Counted from the stretch's first letter, positions 51,513-59,973 are shown. The stretch is DNA of 64,000 nucleotides from Novosphingobium taihuense (GCF_007830315.1 NZ_VLKJ01000013.1:1-64000), one strand, 5' to 3'. Notes: generated by a model from the letters alone, not told the origin. Numbers and translations are program-made.

Positions 51513-52349
51513 TTAAATGTAGGGTCGCGAAGAAAAAACACTGCCATCGATCTTGGCGAAGGCACGCGCGGCAGCAATGTCGGGGATCCGGATCGAGGTC
51601 AGGGTCCAGTCCACCAGCCCAATACGGCGCAGCGCCTGCAAGGTCCGATTGGTATGGACCAGCGACAGGCCAAGCATCTCGGCGATCTGACCCTGCGTGA
51701 CCGTGAGGGTCAGCACGCCGTCAGGCGCTATGCCGGTATCGATCCCGCGCTGGACAAGAAACACGGCCAGCGCTGCCATCCGTTCGCGGGCATTGCGTTG
51801 GCCGAGCGAGACGAGATGCTCTTCGAGCGCCGCCTCCTCGTGCGCGGCCAGCCATGTCAGGTCGAACGACAGGCGCGGTTGCTGCGCGACGAGATCGAAG
51901 AACCGCTCGCGCACGAAGGTGCACAAGGTGACATTGGTCATCGCTTCCACCGCGTGCCCCATCTCGGCGTCGAGCGCCGCCTGAAGCCCGATGAAATCTC
52001 CGGGGAACATGAAGTTGATGATCTGCCGACGCCCGTCTTCGAGAAGGCGGGAGCGCATCAGCACGCCGGAAAGCACGGTGTAAAGAAAGCGCGGGCGCGT
52101 GGCTTGGGCATAGACCTGCTCGCCCCTGGCAAAACGCATATCGCCATGACGGAAGGCGGCGATCCAGTCGCGCACGTCGGGCGGAGGCTGGCGCAGCCCT
52201 TCGCAATCGGCAAGAGGGCACGCACGGCAAGGCTGGCCACCGTTCACCACCAGCCTCCCGCCAGCTGCCTGATCCTGCCGTTGCTCCAGCATGCTGTGCA
52301 CAAGTGCCGTCCCCATCTGCGGACTGCTGTCATTGTCGTCCCTGCCCAT
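51513..52349 (-). CDS. Crp/Fnr family regulator with N-terminal Cys cluster
   Basis: A 278-residue regulator. The N-terminus carries Cys41-x2-Cys44-x4-Cys49 (CRACPLADC), near the Fnr Cys spacing for a 4Fe-4S cluster, and a fourth Cys occurs in NVTLCTF. The cyclic-nucleotide-binding fold follows (about 60-170), then a C-terminal helix-turn-helix (TLTVTQGQIAEMLGLSLVHT, about 220-240). AGGAG before the ATG supports the start. It could sense oxygen or nitric oxide. It is divergent from the single-domain regulator at 52440. Confidence 0.88.
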   Translation of the reverse strand: MGRDDNDSSPQMGTALVHSMLEQRQDQAAGGRLVVNGGQPCRACPLADCEGLRQPPPDVRDWIAAFRHGDMRFARGEQVYAQATRPRFLYTVLSGVLMRSRLLEDGRRQIINFMFPGDFIGLQAALDAEMGHAVEAMTNVTLCTFVRERFFDLVAQQPRLSFDLTWLAAHEEAALEEHLVSLGQRNARERMAALAVFLVQRGIDTGIAPDGVLTLTVTQGQIAEMLGLSLVHTNRTLQALRRIGLVDWTLTSIRIPDIAAARAFAKIDGSVFSSRPYI

Positions 52350-52391
52350 TCCGTCTCCTTGTTCCCAACACCACGCCTGTTGGTGCTGCTA

Positions 52392-52403
52392 TGTCAAATG
52401 ACA
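52392..52403. promoter_or_regulatory. Short inverted repeat in divergent region
   Basis: TGTCA-AA-TGACA, perfect 5-base arms around AA, 45 bases from the Fnr-like start and 37 before the 52440 regulator. It is not the canonical FNR box (TTGAT-N4-ATCAA), so binding by the Fnr-like protein is uncertain. Confidence 0.3.
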
Positions 52404-52439
52404 GGGTTGGTTCCCGAAATGTGCCCTAAGCCCCCCGCC

Positions 52440-52892
52440 ATGAATGAAGAAACGGGAACGAGCAACAATGATGCCTGCGGCCAGCCGGTCGTGCTGGTGG
52501 TGGAGGACAGCGTTCTTGTAGCGATGGCCATCGAGGATGCGCTGAACGAGCGCGGACTGCAGGTTATCGTTGCAGCAACGCTTGCCGCGGCAGAACAGAT
52601 GGTCGAACGCAGTGCACCCGATCTCGCCCTGCTTGACCTTCAGCTTCCCGATGGCCTGTCGCTCGATCTAGCCTGCCGGTTGCGCGATGCGGGATGCACC
52701 GTGGCGATCACATCAGGCCTTGATTCCGGGGCGGTGCCCGATAGCCATCGCTTCGCCGTGCAGTTCCGCAAACCGACCTCGCCGGACCTTCTTGCCGATT
52801 GGGCCGTTGCATCCCTGCAGGGCGACTTGTTAGAACGGACGCCGCGGAAAACGACAACGATTCCCTCTTGTTCCCGATCGGGAACCGGATGA
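52440..52892 (+). CDS. Single-domain response regulator
   Basis: A 150-residue stand-alone receiver with VVEDSVLVAMAI, phosphorylated Asp in ALLDLQLPDGLS, a Thr-Ser position in VAITSGLDS and Lys in FRKPTSP. No output domain. It ends just upstream of phyR: its last codons overlap the sigma-EcfG promoter of phyR. Probably a member of the stress-response phosphorelay, since it is directly next to phyR, but this is inference. Start at 52440 lacks a clear ribosome site. Confidence 0.78.
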   Translation: MNEETGTSNNDACGQPVVLVVEDSVLVAMAIEDALNERGLQVIVAATLAAAEQMVERSAPDLALLDLQLPDGLSLDLACRLRDAGCTVAITSGLDSGAVPDSHRFAVQFRKPTSPDLLADWAVASLQGDLLERTPRKTTTIPSCSRSGTG

Positions 52893-52906
52893 CGATGTCA
52901 CGCGTT
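52881..52906 (+). promoter_or_regulatory. Sigma-EcfG promoter of phyR
   Basis: GGAAC (52881-52885), 17-base spacer, CGTT (52903-52906), matching the known general stress promoter consensus GGAAC-N16/17-CGTT of alphaproteobacteria. It lies 34 bases before the phyR start, so phyR is expected to be auto-induced through EcfG. Confidence 0.85.
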
Positions 52907-52939
52907 GGAACGCACGATACTGTCCGGGAAGGGGTACGA

Positions 52940-53734
52940 ATGTCTCTGGGTGCCAAGGTTGCCAATCAACTTCCTTATCTTCGCCGTTATGCCCGTGCGC
53001 TGACGGGAAGTCAGAATGCGGGTGACTCCTTCGTGCGCGCGACGCTCGAGGCAGCGCTCGCCGATGAAGATCTTCGCGCGACGATCGGCGAAGGCCGTCC
53101 GCAGCTCTATCATGCGTTCAATCGTGTGTGGTCGACAGCGTTTGTCGACACCGCAGATCGCTCGTCATCGGGGCTCGGCCATCATGAGGCGGCAGCGCAG
53201 GAGCGCCTCGCCGCAATGACGCCGGCCAATCGCCAGGCGCTGTTGCTGACAACGCTAGAAGACTTCAGCATCGAGGAAGCCGCCTACATCATGGGTCGCG
53301 ACCCTTCGGATGTCGAACTGCTGGTGCAGGACGCAGTTGCCGAAATCGATCGCGAATCGGCGACGTCGGTGCTGATCATCGAAGACGAGCCGCTGATCTC
53401 GATGCAGCTCGAAGATCTCGTCCGCTCGCTCGGCCATGACGTCTGCGGCATGGCCGCCACGCGCACGCAGGCTCTCGAGATCGTTCAGCGCGAGCAGCCG
53501 GGCCTTGTCCTTGCCGACATCCAGCTTGCCGATGGCAGCTCGGGTCTCGATGCGGTGGACGATATCCTGCGGATCGGGTCGGTGCCGGTCATCTTCATCA
53601 CCGCCTATCCGGAACGTCTGCTCACCGGCGACCGCCCTGAGCCGACCTATCTGATCACCAAGCCGTTTCAGGAGCAGACCGTGCGGACGGCGATCAGCCA
53701 GGCGCTGTTCTTCGGCTCCAGCCGACCGCTCTGA
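52940..53734 (+). CDS. phyR: General stress response regulator PhyR
   Basis: A 264-residue protein with an N-terminal sigma-like domain (about residues 1-135) fused to a receiver domain (about 145-264). The sigma-like part is degenerate in DNA-binding but keeps LPYLRRYARALTGSQNAGDSF and FSIEEAAYIMGRDPSDVE. Receiver residues are LIIEDEPLIS (acidic), Asp in LADIQLADGSSG, Thr in FITAYP and Lys in ITKPFQ. When phosphorylated, the sigma-like domain binds NepR and frees EcfG. AAGGGG precedes the ATG. The gene is expressed from a sigma-EcfG promoter. Confidence 0.96.
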   Translation: MSLGAKVANQLPYLRRYARALTGSQNAGDSFVRATLEAALADEDLRATIGEGRPQLYHAFNRVWSTAFVDTADRSSSGLGHHEAAAQERLAAMTPANRQALLLTTLEDFSIEEAAYIMGRDPSDVELLVQDAVAEIDRESATSVLIIEDEPLISMQLEDLVRSLGHDVCGMAATRTQALEIVQREQPGLVLADIQLADGSSGLDAVDDILRIGSVPVIFITAYPERLLTGDRPEPTYLITKPFQEQTVRTAISQALFFGSSRPL

Positions 53735-53788
53735 ACGGGTCGGACCGCGAGGTCTGACAATCCGATTGGCTTATGCAAAGGCGCGGCG

Positions 53789-55459
53789 TCAGCTGCGCCT
53801 TTCGCGTATGGAGAAGTCGCCGCGGCGGCGCACCGGGATCAGCAGGGTGCAGCGCACGCCCTCGGGCTCGAAGCTGAGATCGACCGGGTTGCGCAGCTCG
53901 TGCGCGACGATCTTCTCAATCAGTTCGGTGCCAAAGCCGCGCTTGCGCCGCGTGGCCGGGTCGATGACCGGGCCTCCGCGCTCAATCCATTCGATCCGCG
54001 CGAGGTTCTCGCCCGCCATTTCCCATCGAACGGAGACGCTTCCGCCCTCCACGCTCAGCGCACCGTACTTGGCGGCATTGGTTGCCAGTTCGTGGATCGC
54101 GAGCCCAAGCGACAGCGCGTCATTCGGAGCAAGCTCCACTTCCGGGCCGTCGATGTCGAGATGGCGATGCGTATCCTGCGCGTAAGGTGCAAGCTCCGCC
54201 TTGACCACCAGCATGACCGGCGTGGTGCCCCAGTCCGACTGGGTCAGCAGGTCATGCGTGGCAGACAGGGCGCGGATGCGGTTCTCGAGACTGTCGGCGA
54301 ACTCGGCAAGGCTCGTCGCGCGACGGCGCGTCAGCGAGACGATCGACAGCACGTTCGCCAGAGTGTTCTTCACCCGGTGATTGAGCTCGCGGGTCAGAGA
54401 ATTGCGAATCGAGGACTGCTGCTCGAACCAGGCCAGCGCAATCCGGTCTTCCACGGCCTGCTGGGTCAGAAGCCGGGCAAGCACCAGCAGCAGCGTCGCC
54501 ACGAGCAGGCCGAACAGCAGCGACATGACCGACATAATCGAAAGCATCGGCGTTGCCTGTGCTTCGATTTCCAGAACGAACCGGTGTCCGGCAATGTCTA
54601 TCGCCCGTCGCACGCGCTGGCCCGACCCGTTCTCGGTTGCGATCTCCGCCATCAGTCGCCGACCGCCCGCATCCTCGTCGAACAGACGCACGCCGGCCCC
54701 GCCGAGATGGCTCACATCGATCGAGGATTCCAGAAAGCTCTGCGCGTTGAACGGCGAATAGACGTATCCGCGCAAGGTGCGGCTGCTGGCGGCCGATTCA
54801 ATCGCGAAGACCGGCATGTAGACAAGAAAGCCCGAAGCATCGGTCGATTGCCCCTCCTGCTGCAACACCACCCGGCCCGTGGCCGTCGGCTGCCCGGTGC
54901 GCTCTGCCGATTTCATGGCGGCACGGCGGACCGGCTCGGAGAACATGTCAAAGCCGATGGCGCGGCGATTGCGGACCGTGTCCGGTTCGATGAACATGAC
55001 GGGGATGACGAAAGGCCGGTCGGCAGACGGCACCGGGCGAACGGCGAAATCGGGACTGCCACCTTGCCGCAAGATCGCCTCGACGGTGGGAATGTCTTCG
55101 CGCCGCACCTTCATGGCCCAGCCGATGCCGTCCGAGCCGACATAGCGGCCATCGAGATGAAGCTGGCGGATGAAGGTTCGGAAAAGCGGCGCCTCGACCA
55201 TCTGCTGCGTGGCAAACAGCGCTGCGCTTGACCTCAGATAGGCGGCATTGGCGTTGGATCGACGCTCGAGACCTGAGGCGACGGCCTGGGCAGTCTGTGC
55301 GGTAAGCGCGGCTTGCCTGCGATCCTCGGCGGTCTCGATTGCAAAGACGCTGAGCTGCGTCACCGCCATTGTCAGCCCGAAGATGCTGACCGGCACCCCG
55401 CGGGGGAAACGCTCGTACCAGCGCGGAACGAGCTTCTTCTGGGCAAGAAGCTTCTCCAT
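53789..55459 (-). CDS. HWE-type sensor kinase with CHASE-like domain (PhyK/PhyP candidate)
   Basis: A 556-residue membrane protein. TM1 lies at about residues 21-42 and TM2 at about 310-332, with a CHASE-type extracytoplasmic domain between. The phosphorylated His lies in ELNHRVKNTLANVLSIVSLT (about 365), with IHELATNAAKYGAL (about 460) as N box, WIERGGP as the HWE signature and KRGFGTELI as G box. Its place beside phyR-nepR-ecfG suggests it controls PhyR phosphorylation; in Sphingomonas the locus kinase-like protein acts mainly as a PhyR phosphatase (recalled as PhyP), so either role is possible. The start at 55459 is chosen over a long upstream extension. Convergent with phyR. Confidence 0.88.
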   Translation of the reverse strand: MEKLLAQKKLVPRWYERFPRGVPVSIFGLTMAVTQLSVFAIETAEDRRQAALTAQTAQAVASGLERRSNANAAYLRSSAALFATQQMVEAPLFRTFIRQLHLDGRYVGSDGIGWAMKVRREDIPTVEAILRQGGSPDFAVRPVPSADRPFVIPVMFIEPDTVRNRRAIGFDMFSEPVRRAAMKSAERTGQPTATGRVVLQQEGQSTDASGFLVYMPVFAIESAASSRTLRGYVYSPFNAQSFLESSIDVSHLGGAGVRLFDEDAGGRRLMAEIATENGSGQRVRRAIDIAGHRFVLEIEAQATPMLSIMSVMSLLFGLLVATLLLVLARLLTQQAVEDRIALAWFEQQSSIRNSLTRELNHRVKNTLANVLSIVSLTRRRATSLAEFADSLENRIRALSATHDLLTQSDWGTTPVMLVVKAELAPYAQDTHRHLDIDGPEVELAPNDALSLGLAIHELATNAAKYGALSVEGGSVSVRWEMAGENLARIEWIERGGPVIDPATRRKRGFGTELIEKIVAHELRNPVDLSFEPEGVRCTLLIPVRRRGDFSIRERRS

Positions 55460-55580
55460 CGCGTACCGGTATTCCTTTCCCTCGCAGCCAAACCTGGAAC
55501 GATCACGCTCCCACCGTTGCATCCGACGTCTTGCAAAATGCTCCGCACAAACGAAACAGCGATTGCTGGACGACTTCTCG

Positions 55581-55607
55581 GGAACCGACAGCGGACAATA
55601 TCGTTCC
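55581..55607. promoter_or_regulatory. Bidirectional sigma-EcfG promoter
   Basis: On the plus strand GGAAC (55581-55585), 16-base spacer, CGTT (55602-55605) points to nepR-ecfG, 166 bases away. On the minus strand GGAAC (55607-55603), 16-base spacer, GGTT (55586-55583) points to the sensor kinase gene. The site is almost palindromic, so one locus can fire both ways. The rest of the 311-base gap (55460-55770) holds no gene. Confidence 0.8.
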
Positions 55608-55770
55608 TGATCGAAACCACGCGCCGATTGCATTTTTCGCATTGTTTGAGAAGCCTGTTAACGTAGGCTCTTAACCATGGCGGGAACGGTGCCGTATCAG
55701 GTACGCATCTGCCGCGCCCTTGCGGTCGTTTTTGGATTTTTCCCTGGAGGGGGAGGCGTTGTCAGAGCGA

Positions 55771-55944
55771 ATGTCGAAAGAAAAGCCGATGAATCCCGGT
55801 CAACAGCGGCGGAAGGGCGGCAAGCCCCGTCCGCCGGAATGGGCAGACGGGCTCAAGCGCCTTTATGATTCCGTGCTCGATGAGCCTCTCCCGGACACTT
55901 TCGCGCAATTGCTCGACAAGCTGGACGATCCGTCCAATGGCTGA
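55771..55944 (+). CDS. nepR: Anti-sigma factor NepR
   Basis: A 57-residue protein. The conserved NepR core LKRLYDSVLDEPLPDTFAQL (about residues 28-47) binds either EcfG or phosphorylated PhyR. The start is the ATG at 55771; a TTG at 55759 is possible. The N-terminal tail is Lys/Arg/Gly-rich. ecfG overlaps its end by 8 bases, so anti-sigma and sigma are made in step. Confidence 0.95.
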   Translation: MSKEKPMNPGQQRRKGGKPRPPEWADGLKRLYDSVLDEPLPDTFAQLLDKLDDPSNG

Positions 55945-56572
55945 TCCCGAGCCCACGGCGGCACATGAGCCCGAGGACAAGTCGCCTCGCCCGGCAGCCG
56001 ATCCCGCAACGTTCAAGCGCGAGCTGACCGGCGTCATTCCGCATCTGCGCGCTTTTGCACGCGGCCTGTGCGGCAGGCCCGATCTTGCCGATGATCTCGT
56101 TCAGGAAACCCTGCTCAAGGCTTGGGCCGCGCAGGAGCGGTTCGAGCCGGGCACGTCGATGCGCGCCTGGACGTTCGTGATCCTTCGTAATGCCTACCTC
56201 ACCGACATGCGCAGAAACCGCTTCCGCGCAGACTACGATGAAACCGTAGCCGAACGCATCCTCGTGGCCCCTGCCGCGCAGGAAGGACCGATGCACCTGT
56301 CGGACATGCACCGCGCCCTGCTTACGCTTCCGCCGGAGCGTCGCGAGGCCCTCCTGCTGGTGGGCGCCGGCGGCTTCAGCTATGAGGAAGCCGCGCAGAT
56401 CTGTGGTTGCGCAGTCGGCACGATCAAGAGCCGCGTCGGGCGCGCCCGCGCAGCCCTCTCGCAGATGATCGAAAGTGGCCAGATCCCTCGCCGCAGCACC
56501 AAGGATGCGGTCGCACACTCGGCAATCATGAGCGAACTTGAAGACACGGTGCACGCAGGCGGCCAGCACTGA
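55937..56572 (+). CDS. ecfG: General stress sigma factor EcfG
   Basis: A 211-residue ECF sigma. Region 2: FKRELTGVIPHLRAFARGLC, then LADDLVQETLLKAWAAQERF (about residues 60-85). Region 4: LTLPPERREALLLVGAGGFS and AQICGCAVGTIKSRVGRARA (about 140-180). It recognises GGAAC-N16/17-CGTT promoters such as those at 52881 and 55581. It is held by NepR and freed by PhyR. The gene shares the nepR transcript with overlap and is itself under EcfG control, a positive loop. Confidence 0.96.
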   Translation: MADPEPTAAHEPEDKSPRPAADPATFKRELTGVIPHLRAFARGLCGRPDLADDLVQETLLKAWAAQERFEPGTSMRAWTFVILRNAYLTDMRRNRFRADYDETVAERILVAPAAQEGPMHLSDMHRALLTLPPERREALLLVGAGGFSYEEAAQICGCAVGTIKSRVGRARAALSQMIESGQIPRRSTKDAVAHSAIMSELEDTVHAGGQH

Positions 56573-56666
56573 AACAGGCAAGCGATCTCTTCCAAAGGAT
56601 CGCCCTTGCCACAGTTTCGCACAAAACATCGTGCGCCTGACGCCCGCCCCTTGATTGGCGCGTGAC

Positions 56667-57896
56667 ATGGGTGAATGGAGAACAGCAACTCCAGTCAGGC
56701 GTGCGCTGTTGAATAACCAGTCGATACCCGATCTGCCAAGCCTGCCAGCCGATCCGCCTGAATCGGCAGATCAGCGCGCGCGGCTGCAGTCGACGATCGT
56801 GCTTCTGCTCGGCCTCGGCCTGTTCCTGTCGCTGCCCTTCGTCCTGTCGATCGGTTCGGTCGTGTTCCTGCCCCCCGTCACCGCGATGATATTTACCATC
56901 GTGCTGTCGCCTCTGGCTGACCGGCTGACCCGCCTCGGCCTGCCGAACATGCTCGCTTCGTTGATTGCGATTCTTGCGCTGATAGCGGTGGTGCTGCTGG
57001 CGCTGATGCTGATCCTGCAACCGGCGTTCGTGATGGTGGATCAGGTTCCTGCACTGGCGCGGCAAGTGGCGCGACGCTTTGCCGAGTTGCGCGGCAATCT
57101 TTCGTGGATTGCCGACGTCAACCGTCAACTCGCCCGGATCACCGGACACTCGGCGCGTGAAGTCGTCGTGGCGAGCCCCTCGGTGATCGAACAGGTCGCC
57201 TTCGCAACACCCAGCGTGATCCTCGAAACGCTGCTGACCCTGCTGATGACATTCTTCATGATCGAATCGCGCATCCGCATGAAGCGCCGCATCCTGCTCG
57301 ATCGTCACTCGTTCAACGCCTCGGTCAAGCTCGCCCGCGTCCTGCGTGACGTGCAGGAGCGTGTCGCGAGCTACATCCTGACGGTTGCGCAAGTGAACTT
57401 CGGCGTCGGCGTGCTGGTCTCGCTCGGTGCGTGGGCCTTCGGGATGAGCGCCCCTGTGATGTGGGGCGGCCTTGCCTTCGTCCTGAATTTCCTGCCCTAC
57501 CTTGGCCCATTGGTGATGATGGGCCTGCTTGGACTCGTCGGGCTCGGCACGGCTTCGAGCGTCCTGATCGGCCTGATCCCGATGCTCGCCTATCTCGGGC
57601 TCCATGCCGTCGAATCGAACGTGGTTACCCCTTCGATCCTTGGCGCGCGCTTCACGGTCAATCCCGTCGCGATCCTGCTGTCTATCAGCTATTTCTCGTG
57701 GATCTGGGGCGTACTGGGCGCGCTGCTGTCAGTGCCGATCCTGCTGACCATCTCTGCCCTGCTCGATCACATCGGCCGGCCCAATCTCGTCGGCTTCCTG
57801 TTCGGCGAAGCGCTGTTCGAACCGGCCCGCCTGTCCGGCATGGACGAAGACGGAATCGAAGACGGGCCGGTGCAAGAGGCAGTTCAGCCCGGATAG
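56667..57896 (+). CDS. AI-2E family transporter (PerM-like)
   Basis: A 409-residue membrane protein with about eight transmembrane segments and a central coiled periplasmic part (about 120-200). The family signature GLAFVLNFLPYLGPLVMM lies at about 275-292, as in PerM/YdiK and AI-2E proteins. I prefer the ATG at 56667 over a TTG at 56655. The substrate is unknown. It follows ecfG by 94 bases without a visible terminator and may be co-transcribed. Convergent with sodB (13-base overlap). Confidence 0.88.
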   Translation: MGEWRTATPVRRALLNNQSIPDLPSLPADPPESADQRARLQSTIVLLLGLGLFLSLPFVLSIGSVVFLPPVTAMIFTIVLSPLADRLTRLGLPNMLASLIAILALIAVVLLALMLILQPAFVMVDQVPALARQVARRFAELRGNLSWIADVNRQLARITGHSAREVVVASPSVIEQVAFATPSVILETLLTLLMTFFMIESRIRMKRRILLDRHSFNASVKLARVLRDVQERVASYILTVAQVNFGVGVLVSLGAWAFGMSAPVMWGGLAFVLNFLPYLGPLVMMGLLGLVGLGTASSVLIGLIPMLAYLGLHAVESNVVTPSILGARFTVNPVAILLSISYFSWIWGVLGALLSVPILLTISALLDHIGRPNLVGFLFGEALFEPARLSGMDEDGIEDGPVQEAVQPG

Positions 57897-58498
57897 GTCC
57901 AGCTGCCATCACGACCGAGGTTCTCGGCGGCAAAGCTCCAGTTCAGGTGCTTTTCGATCACCGCCTTGAGATATTCGGGGCGCAGGTTCTTGTGGTCGAG
58001 GTAGTAGGCGTGTTCCCACAGGTCGATCACCAGCAAGGGCTTTACATCACCCGTGGCGAAGGTCGCAGCGTCGTGCGTCTGCTCGACCGCCAGCTTGCCA
58101 CCGCGTTCGACCAGCCACACCCAGCCCGAGGCAAAGTGCGCCGCGCCCTGTGAAGCCAGTTCCTCACGCAGACGGTCCAGCGAACCGAACGCGCTGTCGA
58201 TGGCATCGGCCAGCTCGCCCGTCGGCTCCGCTGAATCAGGAGTCAGGCTGTTCCAGTAGAACGCGTGGTTCCAGCTCTGCGCGGCATTGTTGAAAAGGCC
58301 CTTGTCGCCCTTGGCCTGCGCCGCTTCGATGATCTGTTCAAGGCTTGCATCGGCAAGTTCGCCGCCTTCGATGGCCGCATTGGTCTTGTCGACATAGGCC
58401 TTGTGGTGCTTGCCGTGATGGGTCTGCAGCGTCGTCGCCGAAATGCTGGGCTCAAGCGCAGTGTCGGCATAAGGCAGCGGGGGAAGGGTAATAGCCAT
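57884..58498 (-). CDS. sodB: Superoxide dismutase (Fe/Mn)
   Basis: A 204-residue enzyme that dismutates superoxide. Metal-ligand His lies in LQTHHGKHHKAYVDK (first His of HHGKHH), the second in QSWNHAFYW, then the Asp and His in VIDLWEHAYYLDH. The start at 58498 matches the family N-terminus MAITLPPLPYADTALEP. Fe or Mn specificity cannot be told from residues seen. The neighbouring stress-response genes fit an oxidative stress role, but no GGAAC-N16/17-CGTT site is seen upstream. Confidence 0.95.
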   Translation of the reverse strand: MAITLPPLPYADTALEPSISATTLQTHHGKHHKAYVDKTNAAIEGGELADASLEQIIEAAQAKGDKGLFNNAAQSWNHAFYWNSLTPDSAEPTGELADAIDSAFGSLDRLREELASQGAAHFASGWVWLVERGGKLAVEQTHDAATFATGDVKPLLVIDLWEHAYYLDHKNLRPEYLKAVIEKHLNWSFAAENLGRDGSWTYPG

Positions 58499-58600
58499 GG
58501 GTATCAACGTCCTCGGTAAAGATCTGCGTCGCAGACCAACGCCAAGGGGACGGAATGGTTGCCCGGTTTCCCGTTGAATTTTATGTCGTTGCAGTTGCAG

Positions 58601-59887
58601 TCAGCGCGGCCCCTCGCCATGCGCTCGGTCCACGGCGGCAGTAACCGCCACGTCCATCGTGACATTGCCGAGCGTGCGCATCAGGTCGGGCAGGACCTCG
58701 ACTGCCACCAGGATCGCCAGCGGCTCCACTGGAAGCCCCATCGCTATGGAGATCGGGCCGATCGAGGTCACGAAGCTGATTGCGCCGGGCAGGCTCACCG
58801 CGCCAAGCGTGGTCAGCGTAGCCACCACAAACCCGGCGAGCAGCATCGAGGGCGTGACCGGAATGCCGAACCAGTGCGCCACATAGATCGCGACGGCGAA
58901 ATTCATCGCAGGCCCAGTGGCCCGGAACAGCGCGACAGCCAGCGGCATGACGAGATCGGAAGTCTGGTCACGCACGCCAAGGCGGCGGCATACGGCGAGC
59001 ATCGCGGGCAGTGTCGCCAGCGACGACTGGGTCGACAGGGCCAGCGCCTGCGCCGGAAGGACTGCCCGCGCAAACTCGCCCAGCCCCTTGCGCGCGCCGA
59101 ACACGGCAACGCCATAGGCAGCAAGAAATATCACCGTCCCCGCCGATGTCACCACAAGCACATAATGGGCGAGCGCGCCGATCGCCGAAGTGCCGCTCTG
59201 CGCGGCGACTGCAAGGCTGAGGCAGAACACCCCGATCGGCGCTGCCAGCAGGACCCAGCCGATCACCACCAGCATCGCGTTGGCCACGGCCTCGAAAAAG
59301 GTGGCAAGCGAGCGCCGTTGCCCATCGGCGAGGCGCGTGGCGGCAAGGGCGAAGACCGCGGTGAACAGGATCACCGGCAGAATCTGGTCGGCCGCTGCCG
59401 ATTGCAGCACGTTGGTCGGCACCAGCGATTGCAGAAACGCGCCGAAGCCGGGGACGGTCGCCTTGTCGTGAATCTGCGCAACGCTCGATCGCAGCGCTTC
59501 GGCTGCGGCGCGCGGCATCGGAAATATCGAGAGAATTCCCGGCACGAGCAGCGCGGTCATCGCGCTGCCGGTGGCCAGGATCGAGAAGAAGAACAGCAGC
59601 GCCCGCCGCGCCAGCGCGCCTGCCCGCGCGGCAGCAACGGTCTGCGCAATGCCCGTGAACAGCAGCGAGACCACCAGCGGCACGATCGTCGCGCGCAGGG
59701 CATTGAGCCAGAGCGTGCCGATCGGCTGCGCCACCAGCAGCACCGGATCGAGCAGCGCAGGCTGGAAAAACGCCAGTGCAAGGCCCAAGCCAAGCCCGCC
59801 GACGAGCGCGGCAAAGATCCAGCCGGCACGGATCGTCGGGATCGGTGGCTGCGAGATGGACGAATTTTCAGAAGGCGGTAAGGTCAT
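58601..59887 (-). CDS. Dicarboxylate/amino acid:cation symporter
   Basis: A 428-residue secondary transporter (DAACS family) that couples uptake of C4-dicarboxylates or amino acids to Na+ or H+. Eight transmembrane regions are visible. The substrate motif TGPAMNFAVAIYVAHWFGI lies at about 320-338, following the STQSSLATLPAML hairpin, as in GltP/DctA relatives; the exact substrate is unknown. It lies 102 bases downstream of nothing else on this strand and sits between sodB and glmM. Confidence 0.88.
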   Translation of the reverse strand: MTLPPSENSSISQPPIPTIRAGWIFAALVGGLGLGLALAFFQPALLDPVLLVAQPIGTLWLNALRATIVPLVVSLLFTGIAQTVAAARAGALARRALLFFFSILATGSAMTALLVPGILSIFPMPRAAAEALRSSVAQIHDKATVPGFGAFLQSLVPTNVLQSAAADQILPVILFTAVFALAATRLADGQRRSLATFFEAVANAMLVVIGWVLLAAPIGVFCLSLAVAAQSGTSAIGALAHYVLVVTSAGTVIFLAAYGVAVFGARKGLGEFARAVLPAQALALSTQSSLATLPAMLAVCRRLGVRDQTSDLVMPLAVALFRATGPAMNFAVAIYVAHWFGIPVTPSMLLAGFVVATLTTLGAVSLPGAISFVTSIGPISIAMGLPVEPLAILVAVEVLPDLMRTLGNVTMDVAVTAAVDRAHGEGPR

Positions 59888-59973
59888 CTTGAGAAGACTT
59901 TAGCTAGGTTGCACCGCATGGCAACGTAGCGCGCGCCTGTTCGGGCGCACGATAAAGAGGGAATAGCCGTTTC

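Noticed and set aside
52392..52403. FNR box for autoregulation of the Fnr-like gene
   Set aside because: TGTCA-AA-TGACA is too short and does not match TTGAT-N4-ATCAA; kept only as a low-confidence repeat.
55652..55674. Possible CtrA site (TTAA spaced repeat) before nepR
   Set aside because: The two TTAA blocks are separated by 9 bases, not the 7 of the CtrA consensus.
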